Origin: Porphyromonadaceae bacterium H1
GTDB taxonomy: Bacteria > Bacteroidota > Bacteroidia > Bacteroidales > Paludibacteraceae
Reading direction: 5' to 3'
Assembly (NCBI GenBank): GCA_001653155.1
Contig: BDEJ01000007.1
Location: forward strand, 1-64,000
DNA: 64,000 nt
Notes under the pieces: generated by a model
Seen by the model: only the letters and a program-made list of their open reading frames with translations
The model's database searches: none
Told to the model about the DNA's origin: nothing
Shown here: positions 1 to 8,445 of the stretch, one piece after another
How positions within the stretch are numbered: position 1 is the stretch's first letter
Layout of the letters: each line of letters begins with the position of its first letter
Program-made: the position numbers and the translations under genes

Positions 1-69
1 CAACCCCTCCCCCCCAAACACTACTAATTAATAGGTAGTTTATAGCTCAAAAATACTCACTTTTAACGA

Positions 70-100
70 TTGTAAACACTGTTCATTAATTATAACTTTG
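70..100 (+). promoter_or_regulatory. Bacteroidales-type promoter of the first gene
   Basis: A TAACTTTG element at 93-100 matches the Bacteroidota -7 consensus TAnnTTTG. A TTG at 70-72 lies 20 bp upstream, as expected for the -33 element. The start codon follows at 121, so the leader would be short. Confidence 0.6.
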
Positions 101-120
101 CAACTAAAAAATGTATAGAT

Positions 121-759
121 ATGGATAAGAGAGTCAAACTGACAGGATACATCGGAATTGCGGCGAGCCTGCTGATGTTCGCCGGCGATATGTTGCTTTA
201 CTTTACGACGGAAAATTTCACCGGCAGGCACAACGAGTTGCTGCTATCGATGGGCAATGTCTCTTTCGGGCGATTGGTGGCGGGCGGTTTGCTCGGTCCT
301 CTGTCCGCCGTGCTCTACATTGTGGGATTGTATCACCTCTATCTCCGCACCCAAGAACCCTACCGGCGTTCTGCACGGGTGATGTTTGCTATCTTTATCG
401 TAGGCTATATGGTCGATGGGGCGTATCACGCCTTTTTCCCTGCCTTCGGCATTGTAGCAGCACAGGGGCATCCCGAACTGATAGAGCCGCTTGTAAAATA
501 TGTCGGCTATCTGGGTATGCTCTTATTCGGATTCCTGGCGGTGGGTTGGACGATGTTCACCGTCATCACACTGCGTCGCCGCAACGATTATCCCTTGTGG
601 ATACTTCTCTTCAACCCGCTACTGACCGCATGGCTCAACTTCGTATGGGTGCAGCTGCCGGCGCCTTTCCAAGTGCTGATTGCCGGAGGCTGGTACAACC
701 TTATTCACACGCTATTTTTTGCCGCATCGCTATTATCATTAAAGAAATCAATTAAATAA
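121..759 (+). CDS. six-helix integral membrane protein of unknown function
   Basis: The 212-residue protein is almost wholly hydrophobic. About six membrane segments are visible, near residues 9-28, 49-75, 84-110, 127-150, 155-175 and 183-205. It resembles the DUF6796-type small membrane proteins of Bacteroidota and Firmicutes, but I assign that from overall look only. The start at 121 sits just behind a promoter, and the next gene begins 9 bp after the stop, so the two are probably co-transcribed. No catalytic motif is visible and no function can be given. Confidence 0.8.
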   Translation: MDKRVKLTGYIGIAASLLMFAGDMLLYFTTENFTGRHNELLLSMGNVSFGRLVAGGLLGPLSAVLYIVGLYHLYLRTQEPYRRSARVMFAIFIVGYMVDGAYHAFFPAFGIVAAQGHPELIEPLVKYVGYLGMLLFGFLAVGWTMFTVITLRRRNDYPLWILLFNPLLTAWLNFVWVQLPAPFQVLIAGGWYNLIHTLFFAASLLSLKKSIK

Positions 760-768
760 TATAAATAT

Positions 769-1332
769 ATGGAACTCTCTTTTTTTACAACATTCGAAAT
801 CGGTTGGCTGAATGGATGGATACCGTCATTCGCCATGTTGCTGGTGCAAATTCTTTTTATGCTGCTCTTTCCTCAAGGAGGCAAACGTGCGGTCGACACG
901 TCGTGGTACACACCTCAAGACCGTCGGTACGCACTTCTGAGTTCGGTAGCTCAGGCAGCAGTGCTGATAGTATCTGTTTTTGCGCCGTTTAAGTTCGGTA
1001 CCCCATGGTTTGCTGTCGGTACGGCTGTTTACCTGATTGCATTTGCCCTGTTCGTATGGTCTTTCTTTTCGTATAAGGCAGGTAAGGCGGGCGAAACGAT
1101 TCAGGGAGGCATTTACCGTTACTCACGCAACCCGATGTACTTCTTCTTCATGCTCGGCATGCTGGGCGTATGCATCGCCACGGCTTCGCTGTGGATGTTT
1201 ATAGCGATAATACCGTTCTTTTTCTTTACGCACAGGCTGATTATCGGCGAGGAGCGTTATTGCGAAGCTACTTACGGCGAAAGCTACCGGAAATACAAAG
1301 CCGACACACCACGATATTTTTTAATTGTATAA
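769..1332 (+). CDS. isoprenylcysteine carboxyl methyltransferase (ICMT/PEMT) family membrane protein
   Basis: The 187-residue protein has several membrane helices. Its C-terminal half carries the family signature: a G-G-x-Y-R-x-x-R-N-P-M-Y motif at residues 113-124, and an E-E-x-x-x-x-x-x-Y-G-x-x-Y motif at 161-173 ending in P-R-Y-F. These bind SAM in ICMT and phospholipid methyltransferase relatives, which methylate small or lipid substrates at the membrane. The substrate here is unknown, as bacterial members are rarely characterised. It follows the six-helix protein by 9 bp, which suggests an operon. The gene ends against a block of intergenic repeat. Confidence 0.85.
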   Translation: MELSFFTTFEIGWLNGWIPSFAMLLVQILFMLLFPQGGKRAVDTSWYTPQDRRYALLSSVAQAAVLIVSVFAPFKFGTPWFAVGTAVYLIAFALFVWSFFSYKAGKAGETIQGGIYRYSRNPMYFFFMLGMLGVCIATASLWMFIAIIPFFFFTHRLIIGEERYCEATYGESYRKYKADTPRYFLIV

Positions 1333-1339
1333 GGCATTA

Positions 1340-1414
1340 TAGGTGTTGGGTACTAGGTATTAGGTTTTGGGCGGCTAACACCTAACACCTAACACCTAAC
1401 ACCCAAAACCCCAA
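1340..1414. repeat. G-rich/C-rich intergenic hairpin repeat (AACACCTAA family)
   Basis: A G-rich stretch with GGTGTTGGG and TTAGGTTTTGGG is followed by four head-to-tail AACACC(T/C) units and then CCCAAAACCCC. The two halves are partly complementary and could fold back. The same vocabulary recurs at 5261-5317, 12501-12551, 18673-18752 and 19616-19724, so this belongs to an interspersed family. Confidence 0.8.
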
Positions 1415-1448
1415 AATAAGAAATCAATAAATAAAAATAATAAGTATT

Positions 1449-1649
1449 ATGAGCATTACGAATTTTATCAACAGCGAAACAGGCACCATCGTACAGGGTG
1501 TAAATGGCATACGCCTGTGCCGGGAGTCGTGGATGACCGAAAGAGCCATGAGGCGGGCAGCACTTTGCAAAACGGGCACGCAGCCCATAAAGGATGTGCT
1601 ACAAGAAAGTGAATGTGTTACTGATAAAGACATAGCTCTGCGTATATGA
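1449..1649 (+). CDS. small hypothetical protein translationally coupled to a TonB receptor
   Basis: A 66-residue reading frame starts at ATG 1449 and ends in TGA at 1647-1649. It shares four bases (ATGA) with the start of the TonB receptor at 1646. That overlap is typical of translational coupling and is the main reason to believe in the gene. The product has no signal peptide and no motif I recognise; it is fairly basic and has two cysteines. It could be a small regulator or leader, or the remnant of a larger gene placed next to the receptor by rearrangement. Confidence 0.5.
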   Translation: MSITNFINSETGTIVQGVNGIRLCRESWMTERAMRRAALCKTGTQPIKDVLQESECVTDKDIALRI

Positions 1650-3991
1650 AACATAAAATATTTTTTACTCTGGGTGTTTTACAGGTCTGTTTCTGTATAG
1701 TATTGCCCTCTTGGGCACAAACGGCACGCATTACCGGCGTGGTGATCGACGCCGAAAACAAAGAACCGCTTATCGGTGCCAGCATCTATATCGAGCAGTT
1801 GAAACGCGGTGAAGTTACCGGGCAGAATGGTACGTTTGTCCTCGACAAATTGGCTGCCGGCACATACACTACTGTTATTTCGTATATGGGCTACCATTCA
1901 CATACAGAGACAGTCGTCCTTCGTGAGGGAGAAAGCCGAAAGCTGGTCGTTCGCCTCAAAGAAGAAGCCCAGTCGTTGGGTGAGGTTACCGTTACCGCTA
2001 AGGGCGAAGCCCGCAAGCTACGTGAGCAGGCTATGCCGATAGCCGTTATTTCCATGAGCCAGTTGCAGGGCACGGTCAACAGCGTTTCCGATATATTGAC
2101 CAAGACGGTGGGCGTTACCCTGCGTTCGTCCGGAGGAGTAGGGGGTGCGTCGCGTATTTCGGTACGCGGACTCGAAGGTAAACGCATCGGTTTCTTTCTT
2201 GACGGAACGCCGATGAGCGACAACACCGATTTCATCGACATCAACGATATTCCGATTGATATGATAGACCGTATCGAGATATACAAAGGCGTTGTACCGG
2301 CTAAGTTTGGAGGGTCGGCTATGGGCGGTGCTGTCAATCTCATCATCAGAGAATACCCCGACCGTTATGCCGACATAAGTCATTCGTTCGAGTCGTTCAA
2401 TACGCACAAAACGCAGTTAGTTGCCAAGCGAAACCTAAAAGAGAAAGGACTGGTGTTCGGGATGGGCGGCGGACACACCTATTCCGACAACAACTACGTG
2501 ATGGAGTCACCTTACGTAAAAGGGCTGAAGATAAAACGCAACCACGACCGTTTCCAAAAGTGGGTTGTAGGTGGCTCTGTCAGAGCACGCAAATGGTGGT
2601 TCGACGAGGTCGAAATCGAACCCATTTTCATAAAGACCGACCGCCAGATACAAGGCATAGAGACCGATATACGCAGTGCTACCATTAGCTCACACGTTTT
2701 GGGACTTGCCACGAATATAGAGAAAAAAAACTTCCTTGTCGAGGGATTGGATTTCGAAATGTCCACAAGTGTTGCCTATTCGATATATAATCTGATAGAC
2801 ACTGCAAAAGTCTGGTACGATTGGCAAGGCAATAGCTATCCCACGACTTCGCCCTACGGAGGCGAGTTGGGCACCCGCTACGCTTCCAATTCGGACGACC
2901 GGAAGATGGTGCTGCTGCACAAACTGAACTTCGAGTATCTGCTACACAAGCAGCATTCGCTCAACTTCAACTCATTCTTCACCCTTGCCAACGGATATCC
3001 CAAAGACGAACTGCGTACCCAAAGCATCGGCAAGCAGATAGTTTTCGACTCACGGATGCGTAGTTGGGTAAGCGGGCTGACCTATGACCTCCGTTCGAGC
3101 GACGATAAGTTCCTCAATTCACTTACGGGACGATACTATCTCTATACGATGGATACCCGTCAAGCCGATGTGTACGGCTACAACATCCGTCCGATACATA
3201 CCGTTAAGAGCAGTTTCGGAATAAACAATGCCTTGCGGTACCGCTTCCTCCCCGATTTGATGGGCAAATTCTCAGCCGGATACGATGTGCGGCTCCCCTC
3301 CGAAACCGAATTGTTAGGCGACGGTTATTTCATTACACCCGCCGAATCGCTTTTGCCCGAACGCAATACCAGTGTAAACATCGGCTTGCTCTACGATCTT
3401 ACGGGTAAGAAACGAAGTAATCTGCAGGTAGAGGTAAATGCCTTTTATATGTATCTCAAAGATATGATACGTTTTACGAAAGGTTTTCTGGGAGCACAAT
3501 ATCAGAATTTCGGCGAGATGCGTACATTGGGGGTAGAAACCGAGATAAAACTTGACATACTGCCCTGCCTCTACGGATATGCCAATGCCACGTATCAGGA
3601 CCTGAGGGACGCACGCCGATTCGAGGAGAACAGCACCGTGCCCAATCCGACCAAAGGCAAGCGGATGCCCAACATTCCCTATCTGTTAGCCAATGCCGGA
3701 CTGGAGTTTCATAAAGAAAACCTCTTTGGCGGACGCGGGCAAAATACCCGCATCTTTGCCGATTGCTCCTTTATCGAAGAGTATCTGTACGATTTCGAGA
3801 TGACGAGCAACCAGCGGCGCATCCCTCGCAGTACGACCATCGATTTCGGTTTCGAGCACAGCTTCCTCAACAGCCGACTGTTCGTCTCCGGTAAAATCAA
3901 AAACCTGACCGACGCCCGCGTGCTGTCGGAGTTCAACCGTCCGCTGCCCGGACGCAGCTTCGGCGTGAAACTCAGGTATATTTTCAAATAA
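1646..3991 (+). CDS. TonB-dependent outer membrane receptor
   Basis: The 781-residue protein starts with a signal peptide (about residues 1-25, ending SWAQ). A carboxypeptidase-regulatory-like domain follows (about 28-110), then a plug domain (about 125-230) with the typical R-I-S-V-R-G-L and I-D-R-I-E-I-Y-K-G runs. The rest is a 22-strand-type barrel with alternating aromatic residues, ending in L-R-Y-I-F-K. Such receptors import metal chelates, haem, vitamins or glycans using TonB energy. It lacks the long SusC form and is followed at 49 bp by a DUF4374 lipoprotein, not SusD. That pairing points to an iron or metal-chelate substrate more than a glycan, but this is inference. It overlaps the upstream small gene by four bases. 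Confidence 0.93.
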   Translation: MKHKIFFTLGVLQVCFCIVLPSWAQTARITGVVIDAENKEPLIGASIYIEQLKRGEVTGQNGTFVLDKLAAGTYTTVISYMGYHSHTETVVLREGESRKLVVRLKEEAQSLGEVTVTAKGEARKLREQAMPIAVISMSQLQGTVNSVSDILTKTVGVTLRSSGGVGGASRISVRGLEGKRIGFFLDGTPMSDNTDFIDINDIPIDMIDRIEIYKGVVPAKFGGSAMGGAVNLIIREYPDRYADISHSFESFNTHKTQLVAKRNLKEKGLVFGMGGGHTYSDNNYVMESPYVKGLKIKRNHDRFQKWVVGGSVRARKWWFDEVEIEPIFIKTDRQIQGIETDIRSATISSHVLGLATNIEKKNFLVEGLDFEMSTSVAYSIYNLIDTAKVWYDWQGNSYPTTSPYGGELGTRYASNSDDRKMVLLHKLNFEYLLHKQHSLNFNSFFTLANGYPKDELRTQSIGKQIVFDSRMRSWVSGLTYDLRSSDDKFLNSLTGRYYLYTMDTRQADVYGYNIRPIHTVKSSFGINNALRYRFLPDLMGKFSAGYDVRLPSETELLGDGYFITPAESLLPERNTSVNIGLLYDLTGKKRSNLQVEVNAFYMYLKDMIRFTKGFLGAQYQNFGEMRTLGVETEIKLDILPCLYGYANATYQDLRDARRFEENSTVPNPTKGKRMPNIPYLLANAGLEFHKENLFGGRGQNTRIFADCSFIEEYLYDFEMTSNQRRIPRSTTIDFGFEHSFLNSRLFVSGKIKNLTDARVLSEFNRPLPGRSFGVKLRYIFK

Positions 3992-4040
3992 ATAACCCAC
4001 TAAACAACATATTTAATAACATTTATAAATAATAAAACGT

Positions 4041-5258
4041 ATGAATAAAAAAATGATTTTGGCAGCTTGCGTGGCTGCATGTGTGATGACCGGTTGTGAA
4101 AAAGAAAACAACAACCAGTCCGTTGCCGACGGCGGTATGGGTAATATCCTTATTGAAACAACCGTAAAAAACCCGGATGGCCAGAGCGGCTCGTCCTATA
4201 TGCAGTTGATACCGTCGCTTTCGGGTAATGTGGATAATTCCAATGCGATACAGTTGAGTTTCTCCTCGCCGATAGAAGTAGTCGGCAATGATGTCTTTGT
4301 CTTATCAACGATGGGCAGCGATGCAACCCACGAAGTGATGAAATACACCTATCGGGCGGGACAAACGCTGGGAGTGCCGCAAAGACTTGCCTTGCCGCCC
4401 GCTTCGATGGCAGGCAACATAGTCGCCGTAAACGATCAGAAAGCCTATATCCCCCTCTATTCGATAGGTAAAGTATGGGTTATCAACCCCAAAACGATGC
4501 AGAAAACAGGCGAAATCGACCTGAAGAAGTATGCACACAAAGATGCAAATGTCGATCCGGCTTGCGGGCTTATCCGCGATGGCTACTACTACCTCGCCTT
4601 GAATCAGATAGATGCAACATGGCATCCCTATCCGGATTACATGCAGGTGGACGTAGCGGTTATCGATGTAAAAGCCGATACAGTCGTGAAAATTGCTTCC
4701 GAGAAAACCTCCGGGCTGATATTCCCCACACGCCCGATGTTTAAGAATATGATTTTTACCGACGAAAAAAACGATATGTATATTGCCTGCGCCGGTTACT
4801 TCGGATATTTCCCGGGTAACAGGAAAAACGGATTTGTGTGTATCCCTGCCGGCAGAGACGAGTTCGACCCTGCCAGAACGTGGGATGTGTCGCAAACGGT
4901 AATCGAAGGAACAGCCGAAAACTACAAACCCGCTTCCGTCTATAACTGCAAATACCTCGGAGGTGGTAAAGTGGCAGCCTTTGTCTGCATACAGGAGTTG
5001 AACGGAGAGAATGCATACACCGCACGCAACTCAATGGCAGTACTGATAGACTTGAAAGCCAGAACAATCCGGAAAATAGACGGTATTCCGTTTACAGACG
5101 GACACAGCGTATTTATCGAAACCTATAAAAATCAGATTGTCTTTAGCTCTTACGGCAAAGATAAAGTCGGATTTTTCACCTGTAACTTCGATGGTAGCAA
5201 TGTGCAGTTTACACTCGGTACCGTCGGCAATCCCGCATTTATGCATTCGTTTGAATAA
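4041..5258 (+). CDS. DUF4374-family lipoprotein, partner of the TonB receptor
   Basis: The 405-residue protein has a short lipoprotein signal with Cys at residue 19 (MTGC), so it should be anchored in the outer or inner membrane facing the periplasm or surface. The body is rich in short beta strands with a propeller-like look (repeated V-x-x-N-x-x-A-Y-I and V-W-V-I-N-P). This fits DUF4374, a Bacteroidota family usually encoded next to TonB receptors thought to handle iron or haem. It lies 49 bp after the receptor on the same strand. No PepSY protein, often the third partner, is present here. The 3' end abuts a hairpin repeat. Confidence 0.85.
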   Translation: MNKKMILAACVAACVMTGCEKENNNQSVADGGMGNILIETTVKNPDGQSGSSYMQLIPSLSGNVDNSNAIQLSFSSPIEVVGNDVFVLSTMGSDATHEVMKYTYRAGQTLGVPQRLALPPASMAGNIVAVNDQKAYIPLYSIGKVWVINPKTMQKTGEIDLKKYAHKDANVDPACGLIRDGYYYLALNQIDATWHPYPDYMQVDVAVIDVKADTVVKIASEKTSGLIFPTRPMFKNMIFTDEKNDMYIACAGYFGYFPGNRKNGFVCIPAGRDEFDPARTWDVSQTVIEGTAENYKPASVYNCKYLGGGKVAAFVCIQELNGENAYTARNSMAVLIDLKARTIRKIDGIPFTDGHSVFIETYKNQIVFSSYGKDKVGFFTCNFDGSNVQFTLGTVGNPAFMHSFE

Positions 5259-5260
5259 AA

Positions 5261-5317
5261 GGTGTTGGGTGTTGGGTTGTAGGCAAAAGCAACCCGACAT
5301 CCAATACCCAACACCCA
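5261..5317. repeat. long imperfect hairpin repeat, loop AGGCAAAAGCAACCC
   Basis: The G-rich arm GGTGTTGGGTGTTGGGTTG is followed by TAGGCAAAAG and a C-rich arm that pairs with it apart from a small bulge. It lies two bases after the lipoprotein stop, where a terminator would be expected, although no T-run follows. A second copy with the same loop is at 12501-12551. Confidence 0.75.
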
Positions 5318-5361
5318 AAAAGTACAACCCGCCCTTTCGGGGGCATAAAACAATTTATATT

Positions 5362-5757
5362 ATGGCAGTATTTTATAACAAGATGCAGCGGAAGAATCCG
5401 TCGAAGCCGGCGGAACCCGCCAAATGGTATCCGGTATTGCGCCGGGTGGAAATGATGAAGGAGAAAGACGTAGCACACCACATCTCCGACGAGACGACCC
5501 TCAACCCGAAAGAGGCCGAAATGGCTATTTCGCAGTTGAAGAAAGTGCTGATTGCTGCGCTGCTCAACGGACAAAGCGTACAACTGGGCGACTGGGGTAC
5601 GTTTCATCTGACGCTCAGTAGCGAAGGAGTAGCGACTGAAGCCGAAGTATCGTCTGCTCAGGTGAAGAAAATCAACATCCGTTTCCAGGCGGGAAAAGAA
5701 TTGCAGGAAGCCATCGATAAAGCACAGTTTATAGAGGCATCTTCGCTGAGCAAGTAA
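5362..5757 (+). CDS. HU-like DNA-binding protein (Bacteroidota-specific HU/HIG type)
   Basis: The 131-residue protein begins MAVFYNKMQRKNP, the usual opening of the Bacteroidota HU-HIG family. An N-terminal arm is followed by the HU fold, with the helical pair around residues 50-75 and a G-D-W-G-T-F-H strand at about 78-85. The frame is open further upstream into the preceding gene, but ATG 5362 gives the canonical N-terminus and lies after the hairpin repeat. HU-type proteins bend and wrap DNA. Genomes of this group carry many paralogues, often beside mobile or repeat-rich DNA, as here. It appears to be a single-gene unit. Confidence 0.88.
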   Translation: MAVFYNKMQRKNPSKPAEPAKWYPVLRRVEMMKEKDVAHHISDETTLNPKEAEMAISQLKKVLIAALLNGQSVQLGDWGTFHLTLSSEGVATEAEVSSAQVKKINIRFQAGKELQEAIDKAQFIEASSLSK

Positions 5758-5784
5758 GGTTGTTTGGGCGTTGGGCGTGGGCAT

Positions 5785-5825
5785 GTAGGGGCACCTGTGT
5801 GTTCGCCCGATAAAATGATAACAAT
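5785..5825. repeat. partial copy of the GGGCGAAC...GTTCGCCC repeat
   Basis: GTAGGGGCACC-GTGTGTTCGCCCGATAAAATGATAACAATA matches the fuller elements at 13883-13972 and 18321-18408 in the right arm and the GATAAAAT tail. The left arm of the small hairpin has decayed. Confidence 0.6.
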
Positions 5826-5847
5826 AGGAAATGGAGATTGTTGCAAT

Positions 5848-5943
5848 GTAGAGACGCAATTACTTTTGCGAGTAAGCGAGAGCAGAGCCGAATTTATTCG
5901 AGCTATGCCGAGCGTGAGCAAATTGTTAAAATTGCGTCTCTAC
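5848..5943. repeat. MITE-like element with 14-bp perfect terminal inverted repeats
   Basis: GTAGAGACGCAATT at 5848-5861 is exactly inverted at 5930-5943 (AATTGCGTCTCTAC). The interior contains a second, weaker fold (GAGCAGAGCCGAATTTATTCGAGCTATGCCGAGCG). A solo copy of the right end occurs at 8407-8420. There is no coding capacity. This is one of several repeats filling the 525 bp between the HU-like gene and the methyltransferase at 6283. Confidence 0.8.
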
Positions 5944-6045
5944 GATGAGATGCCCCCCAAACCCAACCCCCAACACATCCCAATGCCCGACTTGCTTTGT
6001 TGAGACGGATGTCTCGGGAGAACAACTCCGCCGTCTCAATAAAAT

Positions 6046-6081
6046 GAGTCCGCCGTCTCGCAACATCAAGACGGCGGACTC
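6046..6081. repeat. 13-bp perfect stem-loop
   Basis: GAGTCCGCCGTCT at 6046-6058 and AGACGGCGGACTC at 6069-6081 form a 13-bp perfect stem with a 10-base loop. Further CCGCCGTCTC and GAGACGG words just upstream (from about 6002) can pair alternatively. There is no T-run on either strand, so it is not a typical intrinsic terminator. Confidence 0.8.
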
Positions 6082-6130
6082 AATAAAACGGTTCTTCGAG
6101 CCTCTTGTGTCGGGACGGTTCAGTCGTCAA

Positions 6131-6250
6131 GGTCGCAGGGAATACGCCAAGAACACAAAGAAATAGGATGATAATGAAAGATAATCTTGCGACCTTTGCG
6201 AAAACCTTAGCGTCCCTTGCGGTAAAAGAATAAACCGCTAAGTACGCAAA
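6131..6250. repeat. interspersed repeat of the CGCAAAGG / CCTTAGCG family, copy 1
   Basis: The block contains AATACGCCAAGAACACAAAG, CTTGCGACCTTTGCGAAAACC, TTAGCGTCCCTTGCGGTAAAAG and AACCGCTAAGTACGCAAA. It matches copies at 9351-9515 and 9925-10087 in order and spacing. No frame through it looks coding. Confidence 0.8.
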
Positions 6251-6282
6251 TGAATGATTAATGACATAATAGATTGAATGTT

Positions 6283-7116
6283 ATGAACGAAAAAATAGAA
6301 AACAAACTGACCGAAATACCCGAAACGATGCTTATCACGCTTTGGGCAAAGGCAACCGAAACAGGCCGTCCCGATGCTCTGCTGCACGACGAAAAGGCGG
6401 TCGAAATACTCAGCCGGATCGATTACGATTTTACCAAGTTCCGCAAAGCCAAATTCTCGCAGGTGGGATGCTGCATACGCACCGGCCTTATCGACCGCGA
6501 AGCGCAAGACTTTCTCAGCCGTCACCCCGATGCCGTAGTTGTACAACTCGGAGCCGGCATCGATGCCCGCTACGAACGTCTTAACTATCCTGCAGTAACC
6601 CACTGGTACGACCTCGATCTGCCCGAAGCCATCGACCTGCGACGAAAGTTCCTCCCCGAAACGGAACGGAATACATTCATCGCCTCCTCGCTCTTCGATG
6701 AGGAGTGGATGGAGCAGGTACAGTCTCACCGTAAGCCTGTGCTGATACTTATCGAAGGCGTGCTGATGTATTTCGAACCCGAACAGGTACGTGCCTTTTT
6801 CGACAAAGTTTGCAGTCGCTTCGACGAAGCGACCATCGTCTTCGACATGCTTGTTTTCGCAGCCGTAGGGCACTCACGTCAACACGATTCGCTCCGCAGC
6901 ATGAGCGACAAGGTGGAATTCAAATGGTCGCTGCTCCATACAAAGGAGATGGAGACGTGGAACGGCCGTATAAGTCTCGAAAGAGAACATTATCTGAGCA
7001 ATTACGCACACGGGCGTTACCCTTTCATTGCGCGAATACTCTACAAAATACCCTATTTCTTCCGGCGATTCAATCAGCGAGTGGTCGTATTGCATATCGG
7101 TAACCCTCAAAATTAA
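6283..7116 (+). CDS. class I SAM-dependent O-methyltransferase, COG3315/LCM type
   Basis: The 277-residue protein has the order typical of the leucine carboxyl methyltransferase-like family. An N-terminal helical cap is followed by V-V-Q-L-G-A-G-I-D-A-R (SAM motif I, about residues 86-96), then W-Y-D-L-D-L-P (acidic ribose-binding loop, about 109-115) and I-L-I-E-G-V-L-M-Y (about 155-163). The ATG at 6283 is preferred over an in-frame TTG nine bases upstream. Relatives methylate small molecules or act in natural-product pathways; the substrate is unknown. The next methyltransferase starts 6 bp after the stop, so they probably form one transcript. Confidence 0.9.
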   Translation: MNEKIENKLTEIPETMLITLWAKATETGRPDALLHDEKAVEILSRIDYDFTKFRKAKFSQVGCCIRTGLIDREAQDFLSRHPDAVVVQLGAGIDARYERLNYPAVTHWYDLDLPEAIDLRRKFLPETERNTFIASSLFDEEWMEQVQSHRKPVLILIEGVLMYFEPEQVRAFFDKVCSRFDEATIVFDMLVFAAVGHSRQHDSLRSMSDKVEFKWSLLHTKEMETWNGRISLEREHYLSNYAHGRYPFIARILYKIPYFFRRFNQRVVVLHIGNPQN

Positions 7117-7122
7117 TAAGTC

Positions 7123-7788
7123 ATGCAAAAGAACGCCTACAGCAAACTGATGAACCGCTACGACGACGTACTGACCGGACGCCGCTGGTGGTCGCATATT
7201 TATATGAAGTACCTCTGGCGGACGGACGACAACGCCATTGCCCGCGAGGTGCTGGCGATGATTCCGGACGATTTTCGGGGGAAAATACTGGATGTACCCA
7301 TCGGTACGGCTGTCTTCACTGCCGACAAGTTCAGCAGATTGACCGATACCGAAGTCGTCGGGCTGGACTATTCCGATGAGATGCTTGCCATTGCCGGCAA
7401 ACGTGCGGCGACGATGCAGCTCCGCAACCTTCGCCTCGAACAGGGCGACGTGGGCAAGCTGCCTTACCCCGACGAGAGCTTCGACTGTGTACTGTCGATG
7501 AGCGGTTTCCAAGCCTTCCCCGACAAACCGAAAGCATTTGCCGAAACCTTCCGCGTGCTGAAACAGGGCGGGCTTTTCTGCGGATGTTTTTATGTTACGG
7601 GGCAGCGTCCGTGTGCCGACCGCTTCGTGCGTCACGTACTCGACCGCAAAGGGTTGTTCGTACCGCCTCACCTCACCCGTACCGAAGCCGAAGACCTGCT
7701 TCACTCCCTCTATGGCGATAAGGTAACGATAAAAATTTACAACTCAACGCTTTTATTCAAGTGTATTAAACAAAAATCGAATAAATGA
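7123..7788 (+). CDS. class I SAM-dependent methyltransferase (UbiE-like)
   Basis: The 221-residue protein has motif I as I-L-D-V-P-I-G-T-A (about residues 52-60), the acidic post-I loop V-V-G-L-D-Y-S (about 77-83), and motif II/III around S-F-D-C-V-L-S-M-S-G-F and V-L-K-Q-G-G-L-F. It acts in the cytoplasm on an unknown small substrate. Codons for about residues 71-202 (7334-7727) are repeated almost exactly at 8915-9308. The last 20 residues differ between the two copies, so the 3' end of this gene was probably replaced by recombination. Its stop overlaps the next start by four bases (ATGA at 7785). Confidence 0.9.
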   Translation: MQKNAYSKLMNRYDDVLTGRRWWSHIYMKYLWRTDDNAIAREVLAMIPDDFRGKILDVPIGTAVFTADKFSRLTDTEVVGLDYSDEMLAIAGKRAATMQLRNLRLEQGDVGKLPYPDESFDCVLSMSGFQAFPDKPKAFAETFRVLKQGGLFCGCFYVTGQRPCADRFVRHVLDRKGLFVPPHLTRTEAEDLLHSLYGDKVTIKIYNSTLLFKCIKQKSNK

Positions 7789-8342
7789 AAGGTATAACAT
7801 GCATATTGCTCATATTTTTCGGAACAATCTGTATGAAAGCAAATTCACAAAACGAAAATACAATGGTGGAGCTTAGAGATACGATTGAGATAAACACCAC
7901 AATTGCTGCTGTTGCCAATTGGTTCGAGAACCTCGATACCAATTTTGTACGTTGGAACAAACGGCATACCGAGTTTAAATACCTCACCGGTGGCAAAGAG
8001 ATAGGCGACAGAGTCTATTTCGCACAATGCGTGGAGGGTGTGTGGTACAAGATAAAAGCAGCCATAGTGAAAAAAGAGATAAACGACGAACTTTTTCTGC
8101 TTACCGTAAAATCGACAACAGGATTGGGCATCATAACCTTCCGGGCTAATAAACTATCCGACAGCACAGTACGGTTTATCCATATCGAATGTTTCGGCAA
8201 ACGGAAATCGTTCTTTGGTAATATTATCAACGGACTTGTATTTAAAATCCTGTTTCCAAAGATGGCAAATTGGGACTTAATACAACAGGATATGAAGGAA
8301 GACGATGCCAATCTGAAAAATATTTTGGAAGGGAAGCAATAA
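7785..8342 (+). CDS. SRPBCC (START-like) domain protein with signal peptide
   Basis: The 185-residue protein begins with a hydrophobic signal segment (about residues 1-21). It continues with a START/polyketide-cyclase pattern: I-E-I-N-T-T-I-A-A-V-A-N-W-F near the N-terminus, a central beta sheet, and a long amphipathic C-terminal helix. Proteins of this fold bind hydrophobic ligands in a cavity. A secreted form is less usual than a cytoplasmic one. It overlaps the upstream methyltransferase by four bases, so it is translated from the same message. It lies inside the segment between the full and truncated methyltransferase copies and so may be captured cargo. Confidence 0.75.
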   Translation: MKGITCILLIFFGTICMKANSQNENTMVELRDTIEINTTIAAVANWFENLDTNFVRWNKRHTEFKYLTGGKEIGDRVYFAQCVEGVWYKIKAAIVKKEINDELFLLTVKSTTGLGIITFRANKLSDSTVRFIHIECFGKRKSFFGNIINGLVFKILFPKMANWDLIQQDMKEDDANLKNILEGKQ

Positions 8343-8406
8343 TATAAGAAGAATCAAAACAGGTGTTGGGGCGTTTCTACAGTGGGATGGCAAAATATTA
8401 GAATGA

Positions 8407-8420
8407 AATTGCGTCTCTAC
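8407..8420. repeat. solo terminal repeat AATTGCGTCTCTAC
   Basis: This 14-bp word is identical to the right end of the MITE-like element at 5848-5943. No partner inverted copy is seen nearby, so only one end remains. It follows GGTGTTGGGGCG, a word of the G-rich repeat family. Confidence 0.6.
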
Positions 8421-8445
8421 GAATGGAGAAAATAAACTTTGTTAT

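Noticed and set aside
5137-5361. N-terminal extension of the HU-like protein back into the DUF4374 gene
   Set aside because: The frame is open by chance across the upstream gene and the hairpin repeat. ATG 5362 gives the standard family N-terminus.
6046-6081. Intrinsic terminator for the HU-like gene
   Set aside because: The stem is perfect, but it lies almost 300 bp downstream and lacks a T-run on either strand, so it is listed as a repeat structure.
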